Notes: generated by a model from the sequence alone, not told the origin. Shown: positions 1 to 10,009, numbered from the stretch's first letter. The stretch: DNA of 64,000 nucleotides from Prorocentrum cordatum (GCA_963575745.1 CAUYUJ010019366.1:104501-168500), one strand, 5' to 3'. Numbers and translations are program-made.

Positions 1-499
1 CAAGGGAAAGAACGCGTCGGGCCCCACAAGGGCGACGGGGGCGCCGGCGGTGGACTTTGACGCGTTGACGCAGTCCGCAAACGAGGCATCAATGAACAGC
101 ACGATCGAAATTTGTTACGACGCATCACCAATCCATTCGTGTTTGGCAGTGAAGACGCGTGGATTTGAAGCAATAAACGGGTCGATGCAATCTTTTAGCA
201 CAAGCGTAATTCCACCGGGTGATCTCCCTGGCAAGCATGCAAGCCGGATGGATGAGATCAAAGATGCAACAACGGGCTAGATACAGGATCTTCATGAGGA
301 CACTTGCGGCGTCGGGTCCCAGGACACCGGCATCCTCATGATCTTTGACGGTTAACGATGTATCCTCAATGCCAGGAGTGTCAGCATGTGGGTGGGCGTC
401 GCAGGCGAAGCCCGCGGCGTCGGGCGCGGGTTTCGCAAACGACACGGACGGTCGAGGCGCGGGTTTGTCAACCGGCGCCTTCGACCGAAGCTTGGTCAT
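1..499 (-). pseudogene. copia RNase H region, interrupted by a stop
   Basis: Minus-strand frame with KILYLARCCIFDLIHPACML followed by the linker around EITRWNYACAKRLHR, the usual start of copia RNase H. After a frame change it reads IGDAS, a stop codon, then IVLFIDASFADC, whose D is the first RNase H carboxylate. It continues to the first base of the window, so the rest of the domain lies outside. Confidence 0.8.
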
Positions 500-833
500 T
501 CGCGGCTTGGGCGATGATGATTATTTCCACCGGCATTCAAGCGTCCCCGATAGCTTGGAGACGCATTCTAGATACCGCTCGACGCATTGATCGGTAAAGC
601 CGAGCACATCGTGTCGAATTCCACGCACGTTGGACGCTGAGGTGTACTGCTTGTGGTCATGTTCAGGAAGGATAGGTCGAATCAGAATTCATACGCTTGC
701 CGAAGACGTCCTGCGGCACTTTCCAAGTGTCTCGGGCACATCCCAAATCATGGTCGTATTTCGTGGGAGGGTCCAGTTCGATACCACTGTGTGCCGTATC
801 AGATCCCATCGCATTTTCAAGGTTGTCAGTGGG

Positions 834-2230
834 TCATGACATCTTGAAGTCGTCGACATAAACGGACAGGACGAGGTCAAGCTCGCCATGTTTCCACGCA
901 CATACCCAGCCGGGAATGGGGCGAAAGCCCACTGACTCTAGGCTGGCACGGCAGCGTCGCTCCCAGAAGACACCTTCCAGTGGGCGGCCGCACAAATCAA
1001 GTCGCAAACGACACACGGGGTTCTTGTACCTTGCCCAAGAGGGTGGTTGTCTCCATTTGGGTAAGGTGATCCACGCATCCACTGGGTCAATGCGACCATC
1101 GCCATACAGCAGGGCCTGCGCGCACGCACCCGGAGCGTCACTTCGTTGACCTCCGCTGCCAGGCAACAGGGAAGTGGCGTCGCAAAGTGCCGAGGCCTCG
1201 GTGCGGGAGGCGCTGGAGGCAGCGTCTGCGAAGACAACTGCGAGACCACTTTCGTCTTTCATGTTGTCGCCCTGGACCACGACGCGTCCTTTCTAGAGTT
1301 CAGGAGGACGTTCAGCGCGCTTGACAGACGAGAGCTCCAAGATGTTCGCGAAGTAGACCTTCTTGGATTATTTACGGGCGTTTCGTGCAACGTCGTCACG
1401 TTCCATCACCGTGTCGAGCATCCATGACTGATTATCCTCCAGGCGTTCATATTCTTTCCGAAGTGCCTCCTGTGCTCGAGGTTCGGCCGCAGCCTCCTTC
1501 TTGGCGAGGTTGCGGGTGACGAGGTTGCGAAGGACGATGTAGGGCCGTTTCCAGAAGGTGGATTCAAGCTTGCCTCTGTGGCTCTATTGGCGATCCGGAA
1601 CACAAGGCATCATGGGCATCATGTTAGACTTGTCGGCCATCACGTGCGATCGCACAACGCTTGCAGGATTTGCATCCGGCATCAGGCGGTAGTAAAGCAC
1701 AGTGATGATGTCGCGTGGTCCGTCGGGAACGTTACAGAAGTCGTACGTGATGAATCTTCCCACGGTAGACCAGGATGGTCCGTCGCCGTCGGTTGGTTGA
1801 AATCGACGGGTGTTCTTGTCTGCGCGAGTCCATTTGCGAAGGGCAGAGTCGTGGCGGACCTTCCGCGCACGGATGGCGTCCTTAGCGCAGCTCCATTGTG
1901 CCATTCGTTCTCTCTTGGACATCGTATTCCAGAATTCCGGCAACGCAAAGATTGGTCGAGAGGTCGCCTGGACGCGAATGCCCCGACCGCGGACATTGAT
2001 CTTCCCATCGGCGGTGATGCCGGGACGCTTGTAGAAGCGAGCGATACCTGTCCAGGGCTCGCTGAGGTGGCGGTGGTCGTTAGCGGAGCCGCCCCAAACG
2101 TCGCGGAAGTATTTCTCCCTTTCGAAGCTCGACGTAGTTTCACGGTTGCGAACAAAGTCGATTCGTCAACTGGAAAAGGGATTCCGATGACGTCGTTTGT
2201 GGGGTGGAATAACTGAATCTGTGGTGTACG
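834..2230 (-). pseudogene. copia reverse transcriptase (RVT_2), frameshifted
   Basis: Three partly overlapping frames carry the RT. About 1943-1584 holds the region around MPEFWNTMSKRERMAQW upstream of the fingers. About 1280-834 holds GDNMKDESGLAVVF, a segment around DPVDAWITLPKWRQPPSW, then the catalytic YVDD box in LSVYVDDFKMS near 834. The catalytic pair is intact but the gene is broken by frame changes near 1950, 1500 and 1300. Assignment to copia RVT_2 rests on these family-typical strings and on the RNase H downstream. Confidence 0.82.
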
Positions 2231-2399
2231 AATGTGGCGTAGGATAGCCTCACCGCGCTGATCCCAGCAGTCGGGCTCGGGAGCCGGAGCCGTAGGTCCA
2301 GGGGCCTCAAGAGGCGGCCCCCCGGAGCCGAGAGCCTCGGAGTGTTCCGGTGCGGCAGGAATCGAGAGACTAGGGTCGCCCCAGTCAGCTGGGCACAGG

Positions 2400-3166
2400 A
2401 GAGTAGGATCACCCCGTGCAGGGACACCCACAGGTCGAGAGGCTTGGAACGAGATCAACTCGCGTTTGTCTGGGCTGTGATATCGTAGGAGGCCTTCGCG
2501 GACATGAAAAACTGGTTTCCCGTCATGAATCACAATGTTCTTGACACGATGAACACGGCAGTGTTCCCCGTCAGGGTTCTTGGCGTAGGTGGCCGCGTCA
2601 ATGACGAGGTAGTCGCCAGACCATCGCCCACACGAGTGGAGGTGGTAACCCATGAACAAACCTTCTCGAATGGTCTCGTCGAACTTCACCGCGGACTTGT
2701 TGAGGTCCGGGTTGGAACATTTCCAAAAGATACGGGTACCAAAGGGAACGATGTGTCCTTTGAAGGATTCTCCGAAGTGAACTTCGCGCGAAGAGAAGTC
2801 TGCGCATGCATCCAAGATTGCACAACTCCGTGACACGGTTGCACAGTGAAGTTGCGGCCACAGCATCATGCCTGCATAGCTTTTTTCTACCACTCACGAC
2901 CCAGCCCTGAGTTGTGAAGTACAGCTCGTGTGCCCTGTATGACAGACTTAACCGCACGCTCGGCCATGCCGTTGCGCGCTGGCATCACGTCGCCTTCCCA
3001 ACTGTCGGCGCGCTTTTTGTAGCTCCCCAGAATTATATGCATTGATGTGTTTGACCTCATTATTTGGGGCGAAGGATTCCAGGAACGATGCCTTTGATGT
3101 TTCGGCGTCTTTATGTTTTGCTGGGTATGCCATAATGGTACCCGTGAACTTGTCCAGCACAACCAA
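2400..3166 (-). pseudogene. copia integrase, core and C-terminal part, frameshifted
   Basis: The frame starting near 3166 reads VVLDKFTGTIMAYPAKHKDA, typical of a retroviral-type integrase core. A second frame carries NGMAERAVKSVIQGT, which keeps the E of the DDE triad. The expected TDNSGE around the second D reads NAYNSGE, so that catalytic residue looks lost. From about 2893 the frame continues with the conserved C-terminal block around FMGYHLHSCGRWSGDYLVID. At least two frameshifts separate these pieces. It would have inserted element cDNA; this copy cannot. Confidence 0.8.
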
Positions 3167-3217
3167 TGCGCAATTGTCCCCTTACTTGTCGGCTGCTCCA
3201 TCCGCCGAGAAAGCGAT

Positions 3218-3412
3218 GTGGCGCCCGGCCGCCCAGAAGGCGCCCGGACGCGGGGCCGCCCGGCCGCCCATGCAAACGCCCGGGCGCCCGGATGCCCGGA
3301 CGGCGCCCGGGCGCCCGGACGCCCGGACGCCGGGAGCGCCCAGGCGCCCGGGGCGCCCAGACGCCGGGGCGCTCGGACGCCCGGGCCGCCCGTGCGCGCG
3401 GACGGCGTCAGG
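3218..3412. repeat. GC-rich minisatellite, CGCCCGGACG-type units
   Basis: About 190 bp of imperfect short units rich in CGCCCGG, GGACGCC and GGGCGCC. The open frames over it (Arg, Pro, Gly, Ala) are by-products of composition. It lies where the copia integrase N-terminal half should begin. Confidence 0.75.
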
Positions 3413-3686
3413 CGGAATTGTGGTATTGTGGGTGCCCTGCAGGTCGTGGGGACCTCCCTCGGAACACCCCCGGGGGCACGCCTCTTCCCGGACGTGCGGC
3501 GCCGGGACTCTTCTCTCATGCGCCGAAGGGGCCCAGGCGGCGCACAAACAAGTAGGCACAGACCCCAGGATACCCCAGACTTCCCATACTTCCTGGTTGC
3601 TCGTCTCCCCCCACTCACCCACTTCCCATGTTCTCCCGCGTCTTCCTGGGAATCGGCGATCTGTTGTGTCTGTGTGTTTTTTCTCC

Positions 3687-3809
3687 GGTCTCCAAGAGTT
3701 CCGACCGTTTCCCCAGGACTGGTTCTTCATGCCGGGCCGTTTTTTGACGGACCCCGGGGCCAGGCAAGGGGCCCTGGAGGCCGAAAACGACCGAGAACCT
3801 CCAGAAAGC
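3687..3809 (-). repeat. R165 dispersed repeat, copy 1 (partial)
   Basis: The reverse complement aligns with the copies at 5405, 52475, 57140 and 60659 over the core that reads like GTCAAAAAACG followed by GGATGAA. The palindromic ends are eroded in this copy. Confidence 0.7.
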
Positions 3810-4074
3810 ATCCAAAAAGCTCAGTGGCAGCAAGTGGGAAAGACGAGTCAGCATCGATCGTGGCACTACTTCCAAGAGTGGTGCCTTCGAAACCTGAGTG
3901 GGCTTTATGGGAAACTAAGAAGACTGGTACCACTGCTCCCCAGACCTCTCCCAGTGTGCGCTCTGACCAGATTTTCGAGGCGACTCCAGCGGTGACGACG
4001 AGGGCCAACCATGAGGTCCAAAAAGGCGAGAACGAAACGTGGAGTGGGTAAAGTCTAGACCTGGAGGCAGACAA

Positions 4075-4271
4075 TAGAGGCCTCCTAGATGGGGTCGGAG
4101 CAGATGGGGTTGGAGGATCGCGCCGCATCGCCGATGCATCGCGATGCACTGGCGATGCATCGGCGGCGTCGGCGACGCATCGGCGACGTCGGCGTGGAGA
4201 AAAGCGGGCTCCACATCGAGCCGCATCACCGATGCATCGGCGATGCGGCGCAAGCCTCCGACCCCATCTAT
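4075..4271. repeat. foldback element X, copy 1
   Basis: It begins TAGAGGCCTCCTAGATGGGG and has a decayed inverted copy at its right end (GACCCCATCTATAGG). The interior is made of GATGCATCGG and CGGCGATG units, themselves palindromic. The same block occurs at 23884, and both are followed directly by the palindromic introner-like element. Confidence 0.7.
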
Positions 4272-4472
4272 AGGAGAAGGAAAAAAAGGTATAAACATAA
4301 ACTGTTGGCGCTCCGCGCGGATTTCTTGGATCCGCGCTGGACCCGCCTCCCTAGCGCGCTCCGTGCGCCAGGGGCGGCGCGTGAGGCCCCGCCTGGGAGG
4401 TCCCCAGCGCGGATCCAAGCACTCCGCGCGGAGCGCCAAAAGTTTATGTGCATGGCGTCTCGCCGTCTTCGA
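4272..4472. mobile_element. palindromic introner-like element, family I, copy 1
   Basis: A nearly perfect foldback. The left arm has ATAAACATAAACTGTTGG then CTCCGCGCGGATTTCTTGGA. The right arm is the reverse complement with few changes, ending at TCGAAG-like sequence on the minus strand. It shares arms and loop (GCGCACGGAGCGCGCC-like) with copies at 9524, 17631 and 24079. No transposase fits in 200 bp, so it is non-autonomous. Confidence 0.8.
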
Positions 4473-4925
4473 ATCCGCTCGGACTCCACCCGGGAGGCCG
4501 ACCACGGCCAAGTGCCTCCCGTCGCGCTCGCCGCCTCGTCGGCGCGAGCGCGCTTGGGGCTGGCCCCGCCCAGCTCCTGCCGCGGCGGCCGCCGCCCAAC
4601 GCCGGGCCCCGCCGGGCTGGGCGCTGGCCGCGCCCGCACTACGCCCCGGCTCTGCAGGCCGGCGCCGGGGCGCCTCTGGGTCGAGCAGGGCCAGGAGTGT
4701 GATCTCGAAACCTATCGTAGACTCAGCTGCCCGGGTACGCAACACGCAACACGTATCGTATCGATACGGAGCTCAACACGTAGGCTGAAAACGTGGGTCC
4801 GACGAGATAGACTCGCCAGAACGTGGTCCAATGCGTGGGGCCAACACGCAACGTATATTGACACGGACGTCTTGAACACGGGACGTATTACGTTTCAAAA
4901 CGGGCGTATCGAGGCAACTAAGATC
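4473..4925. other. GC-rich stretch without a confident gene
   Basis: On the minus strand about 4640-4475 has a frame of natural composition containing KRARADEAASATGGTWPWSA that runs up to the foldback element, so it could be an exon. I found no relative and no clear partner exon. The rest (4700-4925) shows nothing. Confidence 0.3.
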
Positions 4926-5095
4926 ATATGAGAGAAATCTGGGCCACCTTCCTGGAGGCTTCTTGAAACAACTCTGGGCCGATTGCTGCCCTTCACGCTG
5001 GAGGGGCGAACGTGCTCAAGAAACTGGGCCAGCTTGCCAGCAGGTTCGTTGAGAAACGCTGGCCCAGCTTTTCGGGAGGAGGTTTCGTAATCAAA
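4926..5095 (+). repeat. CTGGGCCAGC short-repeat cluster, copy 1
   Basis: Units resembling GAAACGCTGGGCCAGCTTTT recur about every 60-70 bp, each with an internal CTGGCCCAG or CTGGGCCAG palindrome. The same cluster lies at 6847-7020. Confidence 0.65.
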
Positions 5096-5252
5096 TGCTC
5101 GACTGTAGGGGATCGAGCACAGAATGGGTTCACCCCAAAACAGGAGAACGAACAATGACATAGCTGTTTCTCCCGGCGCCTCCTGGCGCCGGGAGAAACA
5201 GCTATGAGGAGAGGGAGGGGCGAGAGTGCAGAGTAGCAGCGGGTAGGGCAGG

Positions 5253-5390
5253 GAATCAGCTCACGTAGCTGTTTCTCCTGGAGCCTCCTGCCGCCGGGAG
5301 GCGCCCATGCATCGAGGAATGGGCCCGGCGGCGGGGCCGAAACCAGCTGCATGCAGCAGACTCCGTACACCCCCTTTCCCTTTCCCACCC
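5253..5390 (+). repeat. dispersed repeat Q, copy 1
   Basis: About 130 bp starting GAATCAGCTCACGTAGCTG, with an internal CGCCGGGAGGCGCC block, then CCAGCTGCATGCAGCAG and a C-rich end. Four copies occur in this window, all in the same orientation. Confidence 0.75.
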
Positions 5391-5404
5391 TTTCGCGCGG
5401 CCCG

Positions 5405-5581
5405 CCTCGAGTCGCGAAAAAAACACGACGGGAGGTGTTCGACCAGCGTCGGCCTCCAGGGACCCTTCATGGGCCCTGGGGGCCGTCAAAGAGCACGACT
5501 CGGGATGAAAAGACGGTCCCCGGGGAAGGGGTCCAGACCTCTGGGGGGTCGCGAAAAAATCACATCGCCATGGGGTCTGGG
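5405..5581 (+). repeat. R165 dispersed repeat, copy 2
   Basis: Starts CCTCGAGTCGCGAAAAAA and ends GAAAAAATCACATCGCC plus GGGGTCTGGG. It aligns end to end with the copy at 57140 in the same orientation. Confidence 0.75.
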
Positions 5582-6007
5582 CCCAGCTCCCTGGACCTCT
5601 CCCCGGGGGGGGGCGCTCGGACCAGAAGTATTTCGAGAACCCCGCTGTGGCGTCGAGGGCCCGCCGGGAGGCCAAGAAGGCGAAAGCGAGGGAATGGCAG
5701 CGGTAATCGGTGCCTTTTCCTCCTACGAGCCTCACCCACTGGCCCTCGTCCGCGTCCCACTCCTCAGGGCGACGAGATCTATACATGTCCGCTGCTCCCT
5801 GGCCAGGCCCACACTGAACCCAGCAGCGGTGCATACGCCACGCCCTCTGGGCTTGGCCAGGAGGGCGTCTACACAGCCCCTGGGCCCAGGAGGGGCCCTG
5901 CCGGGAGGCAGTGGGTGAGCATTTGTCGAGCCAGATCGACATGTGAGGGTCCCGGGGTCCGAAACCCAGCGAAGACGCCCGACGTGAAGAATTGACAAGG
6001 GCGCATA
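5582..6007. other. stretch without a confident gene
   Basis: On the minus strand, frames between about 5990 and 5700 contain MYRSRRPEEWDADEGQWVRL and look less random than their neighbours. They may be a downstream exon of the membrane-protein gene at 6.6-9.9 kb. No splice junction or homology could be shown, so I do not call it. Confidence 0.25.
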
Positions 6008-6161
6008 ACCTCGCGCCTCGCGCTGCGCGAAGCGCGTAGCGCGAATCACTTCGCGCCCTCGCGCCGCCCCCCAGGGGGAGAAGAGGAAGAGGAGGAGGAA
6101 TCGGAGCAGAACCGCGAAGCGAAAAGCGCGAAGAACGTCGCGCCCTCGAGGGCGCCCTTGG
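6008..6161 (+). repeat. GCGAAGCGCG foldback repeat, family VI, copy 1
   Basis: Very GC-rich block of TTCGCGC and GCGCGAA motifs with a purine-rich middle, ending GCGCCCTCGAGGGCGCCCTT. The second copy is at 54914-55057, same orientation. Confidence 0.7.
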
Positions 6162-6429
6162 TTTACAGTAGGAGCTCGACCACCAGGAACCTTCCACAAG
6201 AAACCCAACCCTGAAACCCCAGGACGTCCGTTCATCTTTGCGCGTGGGAACGCCGCGCTGTCCAGGGCAGAACCATCGAAACCCAATAGACCCCGAGCAC
6301 CCTGGAGGCAAGCCGGGTGCTTCTTGGCATGGGTTCCCACTGTAGACGAGCACAGAGGAGGGGTCCGCGCCCCACAGAGGCGGGGGGCGCGCCCTGACGA
6401 TGAGGACGACGGGCCCGGGGCCGCCGACG

Positions 6430-6600
6430 CCAGAGGAGGAGCAGGAGGAGGAGGAGGAGGAGGAGGAGGAGGAGGAGGAGGACCAGACGTGCGGCACTGG
6501 CCAGCAAGGAGGGAGGAGGAGGAGGAGGAGGAGGAGAAGGAGGAGGAGCAGGAGGAGGAGGAGGAGGAAGCGGAGGAGGAGGAGGAGGAGTGTCTTGGCA
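6430..6600 (+). repeat. (GGA)n microsatellite
   Basis: Interrupted GGA/GAG array. It is flanked by two copies of a ~25-bp sequence containing CTTGGCATGGGTT (about 6326-6350 and 6595-6620). Confidence 0.9.
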
Positions 6601-6630
6601 TGGGTTTCCACTGTACAGCGCCAAGCTCAC

Positions 6631-9600
6631 AGGGCTCTTGCCGCGCCGACTCCTTCCAGCCCATCGGGGGCGAGAGGCGGGCGTCGTACAGCAGGTCGTA
6701 GCTCGGGGGGCTGTGCGCGGAGCCGTAGCTCTGGCCAGCCCGGACGCGCGCGAAGCGGCTGGCGCGGGCGACGCCCCAGGTGCGGGTGCCCGGGCTGTAG
6801 TACAGGAACCTGGGGCACACAAGGACATACAGTCAAAAACATAAAGCTGGGCCAGCTTTTCAGAAGTTTCTTAAGGAAACGCTGGGCCAGCTTTTGGAGC
6901 CAGGAACGTACACTACTCATTTCCAGGATCCGAGGCTACCGATCCCCTTAAGAAACTGAGCCAGTTTTCCGGCAAGTTGGTGAAGAAACGCTGGGCCAGC
7001 TTTTCGGGGGGAGGTTTCTGAATCATAAGCGAAACCGTTCCAGCACTATACAGTGGAGGCCAGTCCCCAAGAAACCTTCCACAGGAAACCCAACCCTTGG
7101 ACCCAAGAGAAGTCCACTGTTTTTTGGCCCAGGGACGTCACGCCCCAAGCGCGGGTGCCCAGGCTGTAGCACAGGGGCCTGGGGCGCACAAACACATACT
7201 AGCACTATTAGATGTCCTCCTCGGAGGCGCGCGTCCTCGGAGGAGGAAAAGGTACCCCTATCGCTACCCTCCGCCCGCTTTCCCCTTTTCGGGCCTCCTG
7301 TGAGGCCCTCGTCACCGCCGCTGGATTCGCCTCGAGATCCTGGGAGAGATCCCGGGAGCAGCGGTGTCAGTACCTTTCGCTTTCCCCACACACACACATA
7401 ATACGAGCATCTTGTGTCTTGTGGTGTGTCGCTTCCCAGGCGGCAGGGCCGGCAAGCGCCCGCCACGGAGCTCGTGCCGTCAGACTTCGCGGCGCGCGCG
7501 TCGCCCCCGGTGGGGGGAGGGGGGCGACGCACGCGGAGCATCCGCACACCGGGGCGACGCCGAGAACCAGTCGTCCGCGCTCCAGTACGTCGCGTGCCCG
7601 TTCATCCGGAACTCGGCCCTGCGATTCTCCACGAAGATGGCGTTGAAGGCCTCCGTCCGGAAGCCGCCCAGCATCACGGCCCGGCGGCTCTCCGCGTGCG
7701 GGAGCGCCGCCGCCGCCGGCCGCGGAGAGGAGCCCGCCGAGGGGATCGGGGAGGGCAGCAGCGGGCTGGCGTGCGCCACGGCATCCGTGCGCCGGGCGGG
7801 GGGGGGCAGCTCCTCGGCAGGTGACTGCCGCCCGGGGGACCTGGAGCGCGAGCCGACAGAGCTGCCGAGGGCGTTGGCCACCTCGGGGAGGCAGCTCCTG
7901 GGAGGTCTTCGTGAGAACGATGACGAGTGACTGAGCCGGAGGAAGGGGCCGTGAAGCCGGACTGGGCCAGATTCGGCCCAGAATGAAGCCGGATCTGACC
8001 GGGTCAGCGGGACAGTGACGGGTGGGCCCTGCCGTCGACCGCGGATACAACCGCACCGATGCTGAATTCGACCTCCCAGGAGTTGCATCCGAGCCACGGT
8101 GGCGTGCCGCAGCTCCTCTTCGGGAAGCTGCTGCACAGGGGACCAGTCGACGTCGAACCCGGAGCTGCCGAGGGTGTTGACCACCTCCTCTTGGGCACGA
8201 AAAAGACGCCTCCGGAGGGAAATGGGTCTTGGACCCAAGAAGCCCTCCTCCCCCCCAGACCAGCTCTTCGTCCTGTGACTGGGGGGCCCCTGGGGCCCGG
8301 GAGCCTCGGAGAACCCGTCTCCCTTCGAGTAGGGGATCAACTACAGAATTGATTTACACCAATATTGAATGTTCCGTCGAACCCACGAGAAATACGCAGA
8401 ATGTACCATAGATCCACTGAGCATTCTGCGCATGTTCCGTAGACTCGACGGGCAAACGAAGTTTGGGGCAGATCAATTCTGTACTCGATCCCCTGCTCGA
8501 TCCCTCGAGGGCCCCTTTCCTTCGCGGGCGGTCCTCCATGGCCGACAGCGCCCCCGGCAGGTCGGCGTCGGGGTAGCTGCCGCCGCTGGACCCGCGCGAC
8601 GACGTCTGGGCCGCCGCCTCCGCGCGCGGCCGCGGCGTCGGCGGTGGCGGTGGGCCGGCGGCTGGGGCCTCTGTCGGCGGAGCCGCTGCCGGGTCTGCGG
8701 GAGGGGGGGCCCTCGGGCTAACCTCGCTTGAGGTTGGAGGCGTAGAGATGGGCACCAACACCAACACAGGGGGCTGCCTCCACGGTGGGAAGATATGGTC
8801 CTAGATTCTGGTGTTGGTGGTAACCGTTTCGGCCAACTGAGAAGCCCGACACCATCACCGAGATCGGGATCGTCTTCCCTCGGTGGAGGCACACCGCCGA
8901 GTTTGGTGTTGGTGTCAACCTCTAGGCCTCCGATGAGGAGCTGCTGTCGGCAGGCAGAGGGCGGGGGGGGCCCTCGGGGGAGCCCGCGCTCACGGGGGGC
9001 TCTGGGAGCTCGGCCTCGCTGTCGAACGAGGGCGGCCGCTCGGCGGTGAACCTCGACACCTCTGGGTCGACCCTGGACACGTCGTGCAGGGAGTAGTACA
9101 CGTCGCCCCCCATGGTGCGGCTGGCGAGGCTGAGCGCCCGGTAGCCGCCGACCCGCAGCTCCATCAGCTGTTCCGCCACCCGGTACTCCGTGACCGTGGC
9201 CGCAGCGATGGTGTAGGCGCACGCCAGCAGGCGCACACCCGACGTCTCCTCGAAGCCGGACGACGCCGCGGTCAGGTCGGACGCCACGGCCGCGAGCGCG
9301 AAGGCCGCCAGGACAGAGGAGTGGACGCCGGCGCAGGCCATGGCGAGGCAGGCCATCAGATGAGGGGCCACGCAGGGGGAAGCTCCAGGGACGATGGCGT
9401 TGCCGGCCACGATGCGGAGCACCTGAGTGGTGCCGATGACGGCATCCGACCACAGCCGCCCAGAGGGCAGGAAGAAGGCCATGAGCAGCAGCAGGGCCGT
9501 GCTCGCATCCAGCACGACAGCGTCTGAGGAGGAGCAAAGAACTGCATAAACATAAACTGTTGGAGGTTCGCGCGGACTTCTTGGATCTGCGCCGGACCCA

Positions 9601-9915
9601 CCTCCTCGGCGCGCGGAGCGCGCACCAGGGGCGAGGCAGGAGGCGCCGCCGAGGGAGTCCAGCGCAGATCCAAGAGATCCGCGCGGAGCTCCCAAAATGT
9701 ATGCTTTTGCAGCTGTTTGTTCTTCGAGTCTGCGAGCGCTCTGTTCGCCAGTAGGTTCAGCAAGTGGGGGAGCGGAAGCAGCACCCACCACAGGTCCCGA
9801 CGGCTCGCGCTAGCCCGCAGGTAATCGGCGTCCGTCGTCGTCGACCACCACTTCCGGGTGAAGTCCGCGACTCCTTCAACGATCTCGGGGCGACCAATTC
9901 TCCTGAATTGCACGA
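6631..9915 (-). CDS. G1: multi-exon membrane protein gene with introner introns
   Basis: Exons inferred on the minus strand: 9915-9731 (5' limit uncertain), 9523-8928, 8722-8504, 8322-7568 and 6809-about 6631. All four junctions keep one frame: ALAD|AVVLD, SSSE|VSPR, ALE|GDGF and DDW|FLYY. The N-terminal half has four or five hydrophobic segments, for example around WWVLLPLPHLL, STALLLLMAFFLPS, LMACLAMACAG with VLAAFALAAV, and LLACAYTIAAA. Next comes a Pro/Ala/Ser-rich linker. A C-terminal motif, NGHATYWSADDW then FLYYSPGTRTWGV, resembles a short domain I associate with dinoflagellate proteins but cannot name. Exon 4 has an internal duplication (EVVNTLGSS and EVANALGSS). A GTGAGC donor at 6630-6625 may end the last exon. 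No start codon, stop or function is assigned; confidence concerns existence and exon structure. Confidence 0.7.
6847..7020 (+). repeat. CTGGGCCAGC short-repeat cluster, copy 2
   Basis: Three units of AACGCTGGGCCAGCTTTT-like sequence within intron 4 of G1, matching the cluster at 4926-5095. Confidence 0.65.
7397..7567 (-). mobile_element. introner-like element, family V, copy 1
   Basis: Minus-strand termini are CTCGGCGTCGCCCC at the exon side and CACAAGACACAAGATG at the other. The interior has GGCGCCCGCC/GCGCGTCGCCCC foldback segments. It shares order and sequence with 62538-62690. It forms the 5' end of intron 4 in G1. Confidence 0.65.
7885..8100 (-). mobile_element. introner-like element, family IV, copy 1, inside G1 exon 4
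   Basis: Inverted ends with CTCCTGGGAGGTC (TGCAACTCCTGGGAGGTC and GCAGCTCCTGGGAGGTC). The copy at 51542-51735 has the same ends and the same interior AATGAAGCCGGA motif. Here its length is close to a multiple of three with no stop, so it could be read through or removed. An AG acceptor (CCCCGAG) before GTGGCC would keep the frame. Confidence 0.55.
8323..8503 (-). mobile_element. introner-like element, family III = intron 3 of G1
   Basis: Inverted ends AGCAGGGGATCGAGTACAGA and AGTAGGGGATCAACTACAGA, with a longer imperfect palindrome inside (ACGCAGAATG against GCGCAGAATG). Removing it joins CTC GAG to GGA GAC in phase 0; the acceptor is CTCGAAG. The related strings CTCGAGGGA and CTCGAAGGGA at the two junctions look like a decayed target duplication. 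Confidence 0.65.
8723..8927 (-). mobile_element. introner-like element, family II = intron 2 of G1
   Basis: Inverted ends GGCCTAGAGGTTGACACCAA and GGCGTAGAGATGGGCACCAA. A second copy lies at 57301-57495. Removing it joins TCG GAG to GTT AGC in phase 0, with a GC donor (GAG|GCCTAG) and an AG acceptor. The unspliced frame stops four bases into the element (GCC TAG). TCATCGGAGG and TCAAGCGAGG flank it as an imperfect duplication. Confidence 0.7.
9524..9730 (-). mobile_element. palindromic introner, family I, copy 2 = intron 1 of G1
   Basis: Foldback element with arms like TCCGCGCGGATCTCTTGGAT. It is flanked by a 5-bp duplication CAGAC (GCAGAC before, TCAGAC after). Splicing so that one copy remains gives GCA GAC GCT GTC, which fuses the two hydrophobic exons in frame. 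The acceptor side is a pyrimidine run ending TCCTCCTCAG. The donor is not GT, as in other dinoflagellate introner introns. Confidence 0.75.
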
Positions 9916-10009
9916 GTGATTCTGCATCCTCACTCCTCCCTGCTCCTCCACCCTCCTACTCCTCCTCCTCCTCCTCCTCCAGAGAAGGAATGGCCTTCAA
10001 ATTCCCCAA

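Larger units (their letters stand above)
1..3170 (-). mobile_element. Ty1/copia-like retrotransposon relic, cut by the window edge
   Basis: Read on the minus strand, domains come in copia order: integrase core and C terminus (about 3166-2400), spacer, RVT_2-type reverse transcriptase (about 2230-834), and copia RNase H (about 499-1). The reading frame changes several times and there are in-frame stops, so this is a dead copy. The gag and protease part is not seen beyond 3170, where GC-rich repeats begin. The RNase H runs off the left edge, so its 3' end and any LTR lie outside. The integrase-before-RT order separates copia from gypsy. Confidence 0.85.
6810..7567 (-). other. intron 4 of G1 (GT-AG), composite of repeats
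   Basis: Donor GTTCTC follows exon base 7568; acceptor CCCCAG precedes 6809. A GGTTC repeat sits at both junctions, so the original insertion was probably a 5-bp duplicating element. The intron starts with the family V element and also contains the CTGGGCCAGC cluster. Near 7135-7190 it carries a diverged second copy of its own 3' end plus the start of exon 5. Confidence 0.65.

Noticed and set aside
1-3170. Endogenous virus
   Set aside because: Integrase lies before RT and the RT/RNase H are copia type with no envelope-like frame. It is an LTR-retrotransposon relic, not a viral insertion.
8473-9537. 354-codon minus-strand frame
   Set aside because: It is a shadow of G1 exon 2 in another frame: Arg/Gly/Ala/His-rich, while the G1 frame gives hydrophobic segments and in-frame junctions.
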